Positions 1-6,053 are shown, numbered from the stretch's first letter. The stretch is DNA of 7,486 nucleotides from JAMORN01 sp027063545 [NCBI: bacterium] (GCA_027063545.1 JAMORN010000130.1:1-7486); one strand, 5' to 3'. Notes: generated by a model not told the origin, from the sequence alone. Made by a program: numbers and translations.

Positions 1-1
1 A

Positions 2-337
2 AATATAGTAGGAAAAAAATTCCATATTACTGAGGATGGCGAAGTTTATGTAGATGGTAAATATGTAGATCAAATTCTTGTGGTAGATTTTTCCGATAGA
101 GAAAATACCCTAATTTCCCATGAAAATGGATATTTTGAAGCAAAAGATCTTTCCACTCAAATATGGACTAAAGATGTAAAAATTATGCAGGGTTTTTTAG
201 AAACAAGTAATGTTAATCCAATAAATGAAATGGTAAAATTAATTGATCTATATAGAACATTTGAGATAAATCAAAAGGTTATAACAACAATAGATACAAC
301 TTTAGACAAAGCAGTAAATCAAGTAGGAAGAGTATAA
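2..337 (+). CDS. flgF: Flagellar proximal rod protein FlgF, C-terminal part (5' end outside window)
   Basis: The open frame enters from the left edge and gives 111 residues. A GTG at position 80 is an internal Val codon rather than the start, because the frame stays open upstream and reads like family sequence (VYVDGKYVDQILVVDF). The C-terminus carries the rod/hook signature LETSNVNPINEMVKLIDLYR followed by FEINQKVI and ends NQVGRV. FlgF and FlgG are axial rod proteins exported by the flagellar type III system, and they assemble through their terminal helices. The ending resembles FlgF (…VNEVGR-type) more than FlgG (…ANNLKR-type), and the next gene is a clear FlgG, so FlgF is the better call. 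The N-terminal half cannot be assessed. The stop lies 24 bases before flgG, which indicates an operon. Confidence 0.85.
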   Translation, partial: NIVGKKFHITEDGEVYVDGKYVDQILVVDFSDRENTLISHENGYFEAKDLSTQIWTKDVKIMQGFLETSNVNPINEMVKLIDLYRTFEINQKVITTIDTTLDKAVNQVGRV

Positions 338-361
338 AAATTTAAATAAAGGAGGTAGAAG

Positions 362-1150
362 ATGATAAGATCATTATATACAGCAGCAAGTGGAATGAAT
401 GCACAACAACTTTTAGTTGATACTATATCTAACAATATTGCAAACGCTAATACAAATTCCTTTAAAGAAGATAGAGTTGAATTTGCTGATCTCTTGTATC
501 AAATAATAAAAGATCCTGATGCAAAAGTAGATTCAAGAGCAAGAAATATCTTAGGAATCCAAATAGGTTTAGGAGTAAAAACTGTTGCAACTAAGAAAAA
601 TTTTAAAGCAGGTTCTCCTCAAGAAACAGGAAATCCAACTGATCTGATGATAAATGGCTCAGGTTTCTTTCAAGTAGAACTCCCCAACGGAAAGATTGCT
701 TATACTAGAAATGGTAATTTTAATATATCTGCAGATGGATATCTAACCACTGCTGATGGATACAAAATAGAACCTGAAATTATAATTCCAGAGGATGCAG
801 AACAAATAACAATTACAAGTGATGGATATGTTTTAGTAAAGGTGGCGGGTGAGGAAGAGCCAGAAGAGGTTGGAAGAATTGAACTTGCTTATTTTATCAA
901 TCCAGCCGGTCTCAAAAATCTTGGTGGAGGATATTATGAAGAAACTGTTGCAAGCGGTGAACCAAAGGTAGAATATCCGGGTGAGGAACTAACAGGACAA
1001 CTTATGCAAGGGTATTTAGAAGCCTCAAATGTTAATGTAATTGATCAAATGGTTAGTTTGATTACAGCCCAAAGAGGATACGAAATGAACTCTAAATCAA
1101 TTCAAGTAACAGAAGATATGCTTGCCTTAATAGCCCAACTTAAGAGATAA
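362..1150 (+). CDS. flgG: Flagellar distal rod protein FlgG
   Basis: The protein has 262 residues, the usual family length (about 260). It starts with the classic rod motif MIRSLYTAASGMNAQQ and SNNIANANTNSFK (residues 1-35). The D1 signature NPTDLMINGSGFFQV…YTRNGNF spans residues 91-120, and the C-terminal helix LEASNVNVIDQMVSLITAQR to LIAQLKR spans 219-262. FlgG forms the distal rod that passes through the P- and L-rings. It is exported through the flagellar type III apparatus and accordingly has no Sec signal peptide. The ATG follows a strong AAAGGAGG ribosome-binding site at 348-355, which fixes the start. It sits between flgF and flgA, with only 2 bases before the flgA ATG. No cysteine and no frame disruption were seen. 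Confidence 0.96.
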   Translation: MIRSLYTAASGMNAQQLLVDTISNNIANANTNSFKEDRVEFADLLYQIIKDPDAKVDSRARNILGIQIGLGVKTVATKKNFKAGSPQETGNPTDLMINGSGFFQVELPNGKIAYTRNGNFNISADGYLTTADGYKIEPEIIIPEDAEQITITSDGYVLVKVAGEEEPEEVGRIELAYFINPAGLKNLGGGYYEETVASGEPKVEYPGEELTGQLMQGYLEASNVNVIDQMVSLITAQRGYEMNSKSIQVTEDMLALIAQLKR

Positions 1151-1152
1151 CT

Positions 1153-1878
1153 ATGAAAGGGAAAAATATAAAAGTCTTGTTTTGCTTGCTGGTTAGTTTT
1201 GTTTTACTTTTTAATATCAAGATAAATGCTAAAAATGAAGATTACTCTAAAATTAGTTTTAACACATTAGACTATATAAAAAGTATAGTAAAAGATTCTT
1301 TAATTTCTAAAGATACAACTATAATTAAACTTGTTCTAACACCTTACTCTTCTTTAAATAAAATAAAAAAAATATCCCCTCTTGATATAAAAAAAATTGA
1401 GATTCTTCCTCAAAAAACAAGAAAATATTTGAGTGTAAAATTACTTTTAAAAAACAAAAAATTTGTGTTCTTTAAGTTTGAGATAGAAAAATATAAAAAA
1501 GTGCCTGTTTTGAAAAAAATTGTTCAAAAAGGGGAAAAAATTTCCTCTGATATTATTATTGAAAAGGTTATTAATATATCAAATTATAATGCTCAAGATA
1601 TAATATATGATAAAAATAAGTTAATAGGAAAAATTGCGGATGTAGCTTTAATAGACAACACTCCTATAAGAGAAAGTCAAATAAAAACTCCTCCTTTAGT
1701 AAAAAGTGGAGAAACAATAAAAGTAATTTTTAATTACTCAAAATATGTAACTATCACTTTTACTACCAAAGCACTAAATAGTGGAAAACTTAGAGATAAA
1801 ATTCTATACAAAAATCCTTTTAACAAAAAATTAGAATACGGAATAATTATTGGAAAGGGTAAGGTAAAGAAACTATAA
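1153..1878 (+). CDS. flgA: Flagellar P-ring assembly chaperone FlgA
   Basis: The protein has 241 residues with a Sec-type signal peptide: Lys-rich start, hydrophobic core at residues 8-22, likely cleavage near INA/K at 26-27. The C-terminal half is a recognisable SAF/ChapFlgA domain. It contains VPVLKKIVQKGEKISSDII (117-135), LIGKIADVALIDNTPIRESQ (157-176), PPLVKSGETIKVIF (180-193), KALNSGKLRDKI (206-217) and a terminal GIIIGKGKV. FlgA is a periplasmic chaperone needed for FlgI polymerisation into the P-ring. Residues 30-115 are very Lys/Ile-rich and poorly conserved, as is usual for this family. The start lies 2 bases after the flgG stop with only a weak AAGAGA upstream, so translation probably depends on coupling to flgG. 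Two A8 tracts (1365-1372 and 1389-1396) lie within the frame. The assignment rests on domain pattern plus operon position. Confidence 0.9.
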   Translation: MKGKNIKVLFCLLVSFVLLFNIKINAKNEDYSKISFNTLDYIKSIVKDSLISKDTTIIKLVLTPYSSLNKIKKISPLDIKKIEILPQKTRKYLSVKLLLKNKKFVFFKFEIEKYKKVPVLKKIVQKGEKISSDIIIEKVINISNYNAQDIIYDKNKLIGKIADVALIDNTPIRESQIKTPPLVKSGETIKVIFNYSKYVTITFTTKALNSGKLRDKILYKNPFNKKLEYGIIIGKGKVKKL

Positions 1879-1881
1879 AAC

Positions 1882-1897
1882 TGGCACAAGATTTGTA
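1882..1897 (+). promoter_or_regulatory. Probable sigma-54 (-24/-12) promoter for flgHI
   Basis: The sequence TGGCACAAGATTTGTA begins 3 bases after the flgA stop. It has a full TGGCAC -24 element. GG (1883-1884) is separated by exactly 10 bases from GT (1895-1896), which sits where the -12 GC is expected. The only departure from the core consensus is T for C in the -12 dinucleotide. Sigma-54 control of rod, ring and hook genes is established in several flagellated bacteria. The predicted transcription start is near 1908, giving a leader of about 72 bases before flgH. An activator would bind upstream, inside flgA; no activator site was identified. Confidence 0.6.
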
Positions 1898-1905
1898 TTT
1901 AAAAT

Positions 1906-1931
1906 ATTTAAAGTAAGAAAACTACTTAAAT
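1906..1931 (+). repeat. AT-rich inverted repeat at the start of the flgH leader
   Basis: ATTTAAAGTA (1906-1915) and TACTTAAAT (1923-1931) are inverted copies with one bulged A and a 7-base loop. The repeat begins at the position where a transcript from the sigma-54-like promoter would start. It could therefore form a 5'-terminal hairpin in the mRNA or act as a protein site. It contains few G-C pairs and has no T tract after it, so it is not a convincing terminator for flgA. Confidence 0.3.
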
Positions 1932-1963
1932 TAATACTACAACAAAATAAGTTAGAAATTTAA

Positions 1964-1979
1964 GGAAAGGGAGGGAAAT
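1964..1979 (+). promoter_or_regulatory. Atypical G-run ribosome-binding site of flgH
   Basis: The purine tract GGAAAGGGAGGGAAAT ends two bases before the flgH ATG. It contains the core GGAGG but is built from two GGG runs, unlike the AAAGGAGG of flgG. It fixes the flgH start at 1981. The whole stretch can pair with the pyrimidine tract at 3838-3853 downstream of flgI (14 uninterrupted Watson-Crick pairs, then G-U and G-C). Confidence 0.65.
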
Positions 1980-1980
1980 T

Positions 1981-2550
1981 ATGAAACGAAAGCTATTAAA
2001 AATAATAATTTTTATTATCCTATTTTCGTCAATAACTTATGCTTATGATATTTACTCTCTTTATACCCCCAAACGTCCATATAAAGAGGGTGATATTATA
2101 ACTGTTATTATTGCAGAAGAGGCAAATGCTCAAAACATAGCAGCAACAAAAACAAAAGTCTCAGCAGAACAAAATTTAAATGTTAAAGCAGGAACAGGAA
2201 TTTTAGATTTTATAAAAGCTTTTAGTGGTGGTTCTTCTCAAAAATCCGATTATTATGGCAATGGATCTACTCTAAAAAAAGGAGAACTTGATGCTAAAAT
2301 TTCTGTTAAGGTGATTAAAGTTCTTGATAATGGAAATCTTTTAATAGAAGGCTCTAAAGTTGTAGAGATTAATAATGAAAATGAAATTATAGAAGTAAGA
2401 GGGATAATAAGACCTTCTGACATTGCTCATGACAATACAATTTATTCCTACAAAATTACAGACGCAAGAATTACATATAAAGGAAATGGTGTTGTAAATA
2501 ATTCTCAAAAACCGGGAATTATAACAAGATTTTTTAACTGGTTGTTCTAG
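1981..2550 (+). CDS. flgH: Flagellar L-ring protein FlgH (no lipobox)
   Basis: The protein has 189 residues and is shorter than the roughly 230 of enterobacterial FlgH. FlgH forms the L-ring bushing in the outer membrane. Diagnostic segments are YKEGDIITVIIAEEANA (34-50), GELDAKISVKVIKVLDNGNL (101-120), LIEGSKVVEINNENE (121-135) and RGIIRPSDIAHDNTIYSYKI to DARITYKGNG (140-170). A signal peptide is present (residues 1-21, hydrophobic 8-16, likely cleavage after TYA). There is no cysteine anywhere in the protein, so the N-terminal lipidation typical of FlgH cannot occur by the usual route. The start is fixed by the purine-rich ribosome-binding site ending 2 bases upstream. It lies 102 bases after flgA and 45 before flgI, and probably has its own sigma-54 promoter. 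Confidence 0.93.
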   Translation: MKRKLLKIIIFIILFSSITYAYDIYSLYTPKRPYKEGDIITVIIAEEANAQNIAATKTKVSAEQNLNVKAGTGILDFIKAFSGGSSQKSDYYGNGSTLKKGELDAKISVKVIKVLDNGNLLIEGSKVVEINNENEIIEVRGIIRPSDIAHDNTIYSYKITDARITYKGNGVVNNSQKPGIITRFFNWLF

Positions 2551-2582
2551 TTTTTTAATATGATAATCTAAAATAGTAAAAA

Positions 2583-2595
2583 GGGGAAGGGAAAG
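2583..2595 (+). promoter_or_regulatory. Atypical ribosome-binding site of flgI
   Basis: GGGGAAGGGAAAG lies directly against the flgI ATG at 2596. It lacks a true GGAGG core and is made of G runs separated by A. It can form 13 consecutive pairs (with G-U at both ends) with the pyrimidine tract at 3849-3861, adjacent to the part that matches the flgH site. Confidence 0.5.
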
Positions 2596-3837
2596 ATGAG
2601 AAAAGATTTAATAAAAATTGGTATAATAATTATAATCTTATTCCTCCTTTCAACATATGCAGCTTTATATGCGCAACAAAATCAAGGCTTTATGAGAATA
2701 AAAGATATGGCTCATATTCAAGGATATAGTAAAGTAAAACTTATAGGGTATGGCCTTGTTGTTGGTCTTGATGGGACAGGAGATTCAAGAAGCGCAAGAT
2801 TTACAATAAACTCTATTGCTAATATGCTTGCTAAATTTGGAATAGAAATAGACTCTAAAAGACTCAGAACAAGAAATGTTGCTGCTGTTATGGTTACTGC
2901 AGAAATTAATCCTTTTATGAAAAAAGGAACACCTATTGATGTTACAATATCTTCTATTGGAGATGCAAAAAGTTTAAAAGGTGGAACACTTCTTATGACT
3001 CCTCTTACAATAAATGGAGAGGATATTTATGCTGTTGCACAAGGCCCAACTTTTGTAGGTGGATATGAATATACCACACGAGATTTAGGATATTTAAAAC
3101 ACAATCATACTCTTGTTTCAAGAATTCCAAATGGTGCTGTATTAGTTAAAGAACTAAAATCTCCTTTAGAATCAATTAAAGATAGCTTTTATATTTATTT
3201 AAATAGACCTGACTTTACAAATGCTTTGAGGGTTGCAAATGCAATTAATAATAATCTATCTCAAAATTATGGTGTTCAGTCTCTTGCTGAGGCTATTGAT
3301 CCATCTACAATTTTAGTTAGAATACCACAAAACTATAATAATAAAGTGGGAATAATGAAATTAATTTCTGATATAGAAGGGCTTTATATAAACCCTGATA
3401 CTGAAAATAAAATAGTTATTAACGAAAGAACAGGAACAATTGTTATTGGGGGTGATGTTAGAATTAGACCTGTTGCTATTGCTCATAGTAATTTATCTAT
3501 AAGAATAGGTTCTCCAACAAAGATATATAGAAAAATGGTTAATGTTGCTCAAGGAGATATAAATGTAACTCCACAACTTACTACTGGTGATGTTATTCTA
3601 ACAGATTCTTTAATCGTTAATGTTTCTGGTGGAAATGTAAATGTTAATCCTACCCAAATCAATCAAGTAAATCCTAACAATCCAAGGGAAAAATTTATAA
3701 ATCTTCCAGCAACAACAACTATTCAAGATTTAACAAACGCTTTAAATCAATTAGGAGTAAAACCAAGAGATATTATAACAATTATTCAACTATTAAAAAA
3801 TGCTGGAGCAATTAATGCAGAAATTGTTGTGATGTAG
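2596..3837 (+). CDS. flgI: Flagellar P-ring protein FlgI
   Basis: The protein has 413 residues, longer than the E. coli protein (365). The Sec signal peptide covers residues 1-26 with likely cleavage at LYA/QQ. FlgI signatures run along the whole length: RIKDMAHIQGYSKVKLIGYG (34-53), LVVGLDGTGDS (54-64), RNVAAVMVTAEINPFMKKGT (93-112), IDVTISSIGDAKSLKGGTLL (114-133), INERTGTIVIGGDVRIRPVA (275-294) and the C-terminal LGVKPRDIITIIQLLKNAGA then EIVVM. It forms the periplasmic P-ring around the rod, with FlgA as its chaperone. An Asn/Val-rich stretch at about 341-369 interrupts the region before the C-terminal helix. There is no cysteine, whereas the E. coli protein relies on an intramolecular disulfide. 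No flgJ follows; the next genes are convergent. Confidence 0.97.
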   Translation: MRKDLIKIGIIIIILFLLSTYAALYAQQNQGFMRIKDMAHIQGYSKVKLIGYGLVVGLDGTGDSRSARFTINSIANMLAKFGIEIDSKRLRTRNVAAVMVTAEINPFMKKGTPIDVTISSIGDAKSLKGGTLLMTPLTINGEDIYAVAQGPTFVGGYEYTTRDLGYLKHNHTLVSRIPNGAVLVKELKSPLESIKDSFYIYLNRPDFTNALRVANAINNNLSQNYGVQSLAEAIDPSTILVRIPQNYNNKVGIMKLISDIEGLYINPDTENKIVINERTGTIVIGGDVRIRPVAIAHSNLSIRIGSPTKIYRKMVNVAQGDINVTPQLTTGDVILTDSLIVNVSGGNVNVNPTQINQVNPNNPREKFINLPATTTIQDLTNALNQLGVKPRDIITIIQLLKNAGAINAEIVVM

Positions 3838-3866
3838 ATTTCCCTCCCTTTTCCCTTCCCTCCCCA
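3838..3866. promoter_or_regulatory. C-rich tract in flgI 3' UTR; G-quadruplex motif on - strand; anti-Shine-Dalgarno complementarity
   Basis: Immediately after the flgI stop the + strand is almost pure pyrimidine, with five C runs (3842-3844, 3846-3848, 3853-3855, 3858-3860, 3862-3865) separated by 1, 4, 2 and 1 T. On the - strand this fits the G3+N1-7 quadruplex pattern and stands out sharply in DNA of about 30% GC. In the + strand mRNA it is complementary to the ribosome-binding sites of flgH (3838-3853 with 1964-1979) and flgI (3849-3861 with 2583-2595). The sequence pattern is directly visible; a regulatory role is inference. Confidence 0.5.
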
Positions 3867-3905
3867 GATGACTTGGGAGTGTTTACTCTTAAAGTTGTCT
3901 GGGGA
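3861..3905 (+). terminator. Long hairpin between convergent flgI and recG, probable end of the flagellar transcript
   Basis: Arms 3861-3880 and 3885-3905 form a stem of 20 pairs with one bulged A (3891) and a GTTT loop (3881-3884). The base of the stem is TCCCCAGA / TCTGGGGA. Four pairs are G-U in the + strand RNA (3869-3897, 3870-3896, 3875-3890, 3876-3889). In the - strand RNA they become A-C mismatches, so the continuous stem belongs to the flgI transcript. A T6 run (3919-3924) follows only 13 bases later, so this is not a textbook intrinsic terminator. It may instead stabilise the 3' end or work with a factor. Confidence 0.5.
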
Positions 3906-3922
3906 ATATCTATATTAATTTT

Positions 3923-6040
3923 TTATGCTTCAAGTCTTACTAATTTATCCTTATACTCCTCTGCCAGATATTCAATTAAATCTGAAGAGAATCTCTTATC
4001 TTCTATAGATAAACTATCAAGATTCTTTATATACACCCTTATAAAATCCTTGATCTTTGCTATTAAATTTCCATCTCTTATTAGATTTATAAATCTAAAT
4101 TCAGTAAGACCAGATTGTCTTACACCTGTTAATTCTCCGGGTCCTCTTATTTTTAAATCCTCTTCTGCTATTTCAAAACCAGAATTTGTTTTTTCTAAAA
4201 TATAAAGTCTTCTTAAAGAATCGGGAGAAATATTCTCTGAGGTTATTAAAAAACAATATGATTCATACTCCCCTCTTCCAACTCTACCTCTTAATTGATG
4301 AAGTTGAGAAAGACCAAACCTTTCAGCATTTTCAATAACCATTACTGTTGCATTTGGCACATCAATTCCAACTTCAATTACAGTTGTAGAAACAAGTATA
4401 TCATATTTTTTATTTCTAAAATCATTTAAAATCCTTTCCTTTTCTTCACTCTTCATTTTTCCATGAAGAAGCCCAACATTAAACTCTTTAAAAACAACCT
4501 CATTAAGCCTGTTTGCACTTTCTATTGCACTTTTTAAATTTAACCTTTCATTCTCTTCTATTAAAGGATAAATAAAATAAGCCTGTCTCCCCTTTTTTAA
4601 TTCTTGTTTTAGAAAATTATAAACTTTTTCTATTTTATCTGATTTAATAACATAAGTTTTTACTGGCTTTCTTCCCGGAGGCATCTCATCAATTATTGAA
4701 ACATCCAAATCACCATAAAGGGTTTGGGTTAAGGTTCTTGGAATAGGCGTTGCTGTCATATAGATCAAATGTGGCTTAAAAGGTGCTTTTGAATGCTCTA
4801 TTAGTTTACCTCTTTGCTCAACACCAAATCTATGCTGCTCATCTACAATTGCAAGTGCTAAAGAAGAAAACTCAACATCATCTTCTATCAAAGCATGGGT
4901 TCCTATAACTATTGCTGGATCTCCATTTTTTAGAATTGTTTTTATTTTATCCTTTTCTTTCTTTTTTGTATCTCCTATTAATAAATAAATTGGGAAATTT
5001 TTTCCAAAAAGCATTGAGGTTAATTTTTGATAGTGCTGACGAGCTAATACTTCTGTAGGAGCCATCATAACAGTTTGATAACCAAAAGATGTAAAAAGAA
5101 TCATAAAGAAAAAAGCAACTGCAGTTTTTCCACTACCAACATCTCCTTGAATTAATCTATTTACAACCTTTCCATCTTTTATATCTTTTAGAATTTCAGA
5201 AACAACTCTTTTTTGTGCATTTGTAAATTCAAACGGGAAAAAAGAATATAAGTGTTTAACATCATTTTCTGTTATATCTATTCTAATACCTCTTGATAAT
5301 TTATCCTTCTGGCGTTTATATTCAAGTAAAAACATTAAAGGATATATCTCCTCAAATTTCATTCTAAGAATAGCTTTTTTGTAATTTTCTCTATCTGTGG
5401 GAAAATGAAGTTCTTTTAAAGATTCATATAAGGGTAAAAATTTTATTACCTTTAAAAAACTCTCTGGTAAATACTCAGTTATTTCATCCTTAACATAATC
5501 AAGGGCTGTTTTTATTATTTTTGAAAGAAATTTAGAATCTATGGAAAAAGATTTCATCTTATCAGTTATTCTATATACTGGATAAATACCTGTTTTCTCC
5601 TTTAATTCTTCATCAGAAAAAACCTTTTCAAACTCTGGATGAACAATCTGCCACATATTAAACATATAATGAGCCTTACCTGATGCTATAATCTTATCAC
5701 CTATTTGAAAAAAATTTTTAAGCCATGAGGAATATTTGAAAAATATTAAACTTATAAAAAAATTTTCACAATAAAGAAGTACTCTTAAACGTTTAGTATT
5801 TTTTCCAATCTCTTCAACTGACTGAACCTCTCCAAATACAGTTATATATTTATTCTCCTCTATTGTTTGATAGGTATCTAAATTAGACCTATCTATATAT
5901 GTTTTTGGAAAATAAAGTAGAATATCACCAATAGTATAAAAGCCCAGCTTGTTAAACTGGGCTTTTCTTTTTTTTCCTATACCTTTAAGATTATCAATTG
6001 GCTCTTTTAAAACAGGATAAAACCTTTCAAAATAGAACAT
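3923..6040 (-). CDS. recG: ATP-dependent DNA helicase RecG
   Basis: The protein has 705 residues, close to the E. coli length of 693. RecG is a double-stranded DNA translocase that regresses stalled forks and processes branched intermediates. The N-terminal wedge domain begins with the helix-hairpin-like LKGIGKKRKAQFNKLGFYTI (18-37), followed by an OB-fold region to about residue 140. Superfamily 2 motifs are intact: Walker A GDVGSGKT (299-306), Ia MAPTEVLARQH (326-336), II DEQH (400-403), III TATPIPRT (429-436), V STTVIEVGIDVPNA (551-564) and VI QLRGRVGRG (582-590). The RecG-specific C-terminal segment LEKTNSGFEIAEEDLKIRGP follows at 615-634. A stop just upstream in frame limits the start to this ATG, which has no clear Shine-Dalgarno sequence. 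It lies 13 bases after recA, so co-transcription is likely. Confidence 0.98.
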   Translation of the reverse strand: MFYFERFYPVLKEPIDNLKGIGKKRKAQFNKLGFYTIGDILLYFPKTYIDRSNLDTYQTIEENKYITVFGEVQSVEEIGKNTKRLRVLLYCENFFISLIFFKYSSWLKNFFQIGDKIIASGKAHYMFNMWQIVHPEFEKVFSDEELKEKTGIYPVYRITDKMKSFSIDSKFLSKIIKTALDYVKDEITEYLPESFLKVIKFLPLYESLKELHFPTDRENYKKAILRMKFEEIYPLMFLLEYKRQKDKLSRGIRIDITENDVKHLYSFFPFEFTNAQKRVVSEILKDIKDGKVVNRLIQGDVGSGKTAVAFFFMILFTSFGYQTVMMAPTEVLARQHYQKLTSMLFGKNFPIYLLIGDTKKKEKDKIKTILKNGDPAIVIGTHALIEDDVEFSSLALAIVDEQHRFGVEQRGKLIEHSKAPFKPHLIYMTATPIPRTLTQTLYGDLDVSIIDEMPPGRKPVKTYVIKSDKIEKVYNFLKQELKKGRQAYFIYPLIEENERLNLKSAIESANRLNEVVFKEFNVGLLHGKMKSEEKERILNDFRNKKYDILVSTTVIEVGIDVPNATVMVIENAERFGLSQLHQLRGRVGRGEYESYCFLITSENISPDSLRRLYILEKTNSGFEIAEEDLKIRGPGELTGVRQSGLTEFRFINLIRDGNLIAKIKDFIRVYIKNLDSLSIEDKRFSSDLIEYLAEEYKDKLVRLEA
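5938..5975 (+). terminator. Terminator-like hairpin plus T8 inside recG, antisense orientation
   Basis: AAAAGCCCAG (5938-5947) and CTGGGCTTTT (5957-5966) form a perfect 10-pair stem with a 9-base loop. On the + strand a C and T8 (5968-5975) follow, giving the form of an intrinsic terminator for transcription antisense to recG. The segment encodes RecG residues 27-34 and uses GC-ending codons (GCC, CAG, AAC, CTG, GGC) that contrast with the A/T-ending codons around it. In the recG sense direction the hairpin is followed only by TTTTAT, a poor terminator. It might block antisense read-through towards recA, or it might be a by-product of coding sequence. Confidence 0.4.
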
Positions 6041-6053
6041 AAAAGAATATTAT

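Noticed and set aside
80-337. A complete 85-residue gene starting at GTG 80
   Set aside because: The frame is open to the left edge and the upstream residues continue the FlgF domain, so 80 is an internal Val codon of a partial gene.
1893-1937. Sigma-70 promoter in the flgA-flgH gap (TTGTAT with a downstream TAATAC)
   Set aside because: The spacing between the two elements is far too long, and no good -10 lies 16-18 bases after TTGTAT. The sigma-54 pattern explains the site better.
3838-3866. Minus-strand GGGAGGGAAAT as the ribosome-binding site of a gene antisense to flgI
   Set aside because: No ATG, GTG or TTG follows at suitable spacing with a sustained open frame on the minus strand inside flgI.
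3873-4205. Open frame of 110 residues on the + strand
   Set aside because: It lies mostly antisense to the recG 3' end, begins inside the intergenic hairpin, has no ribosome-binding site and resembles no family.
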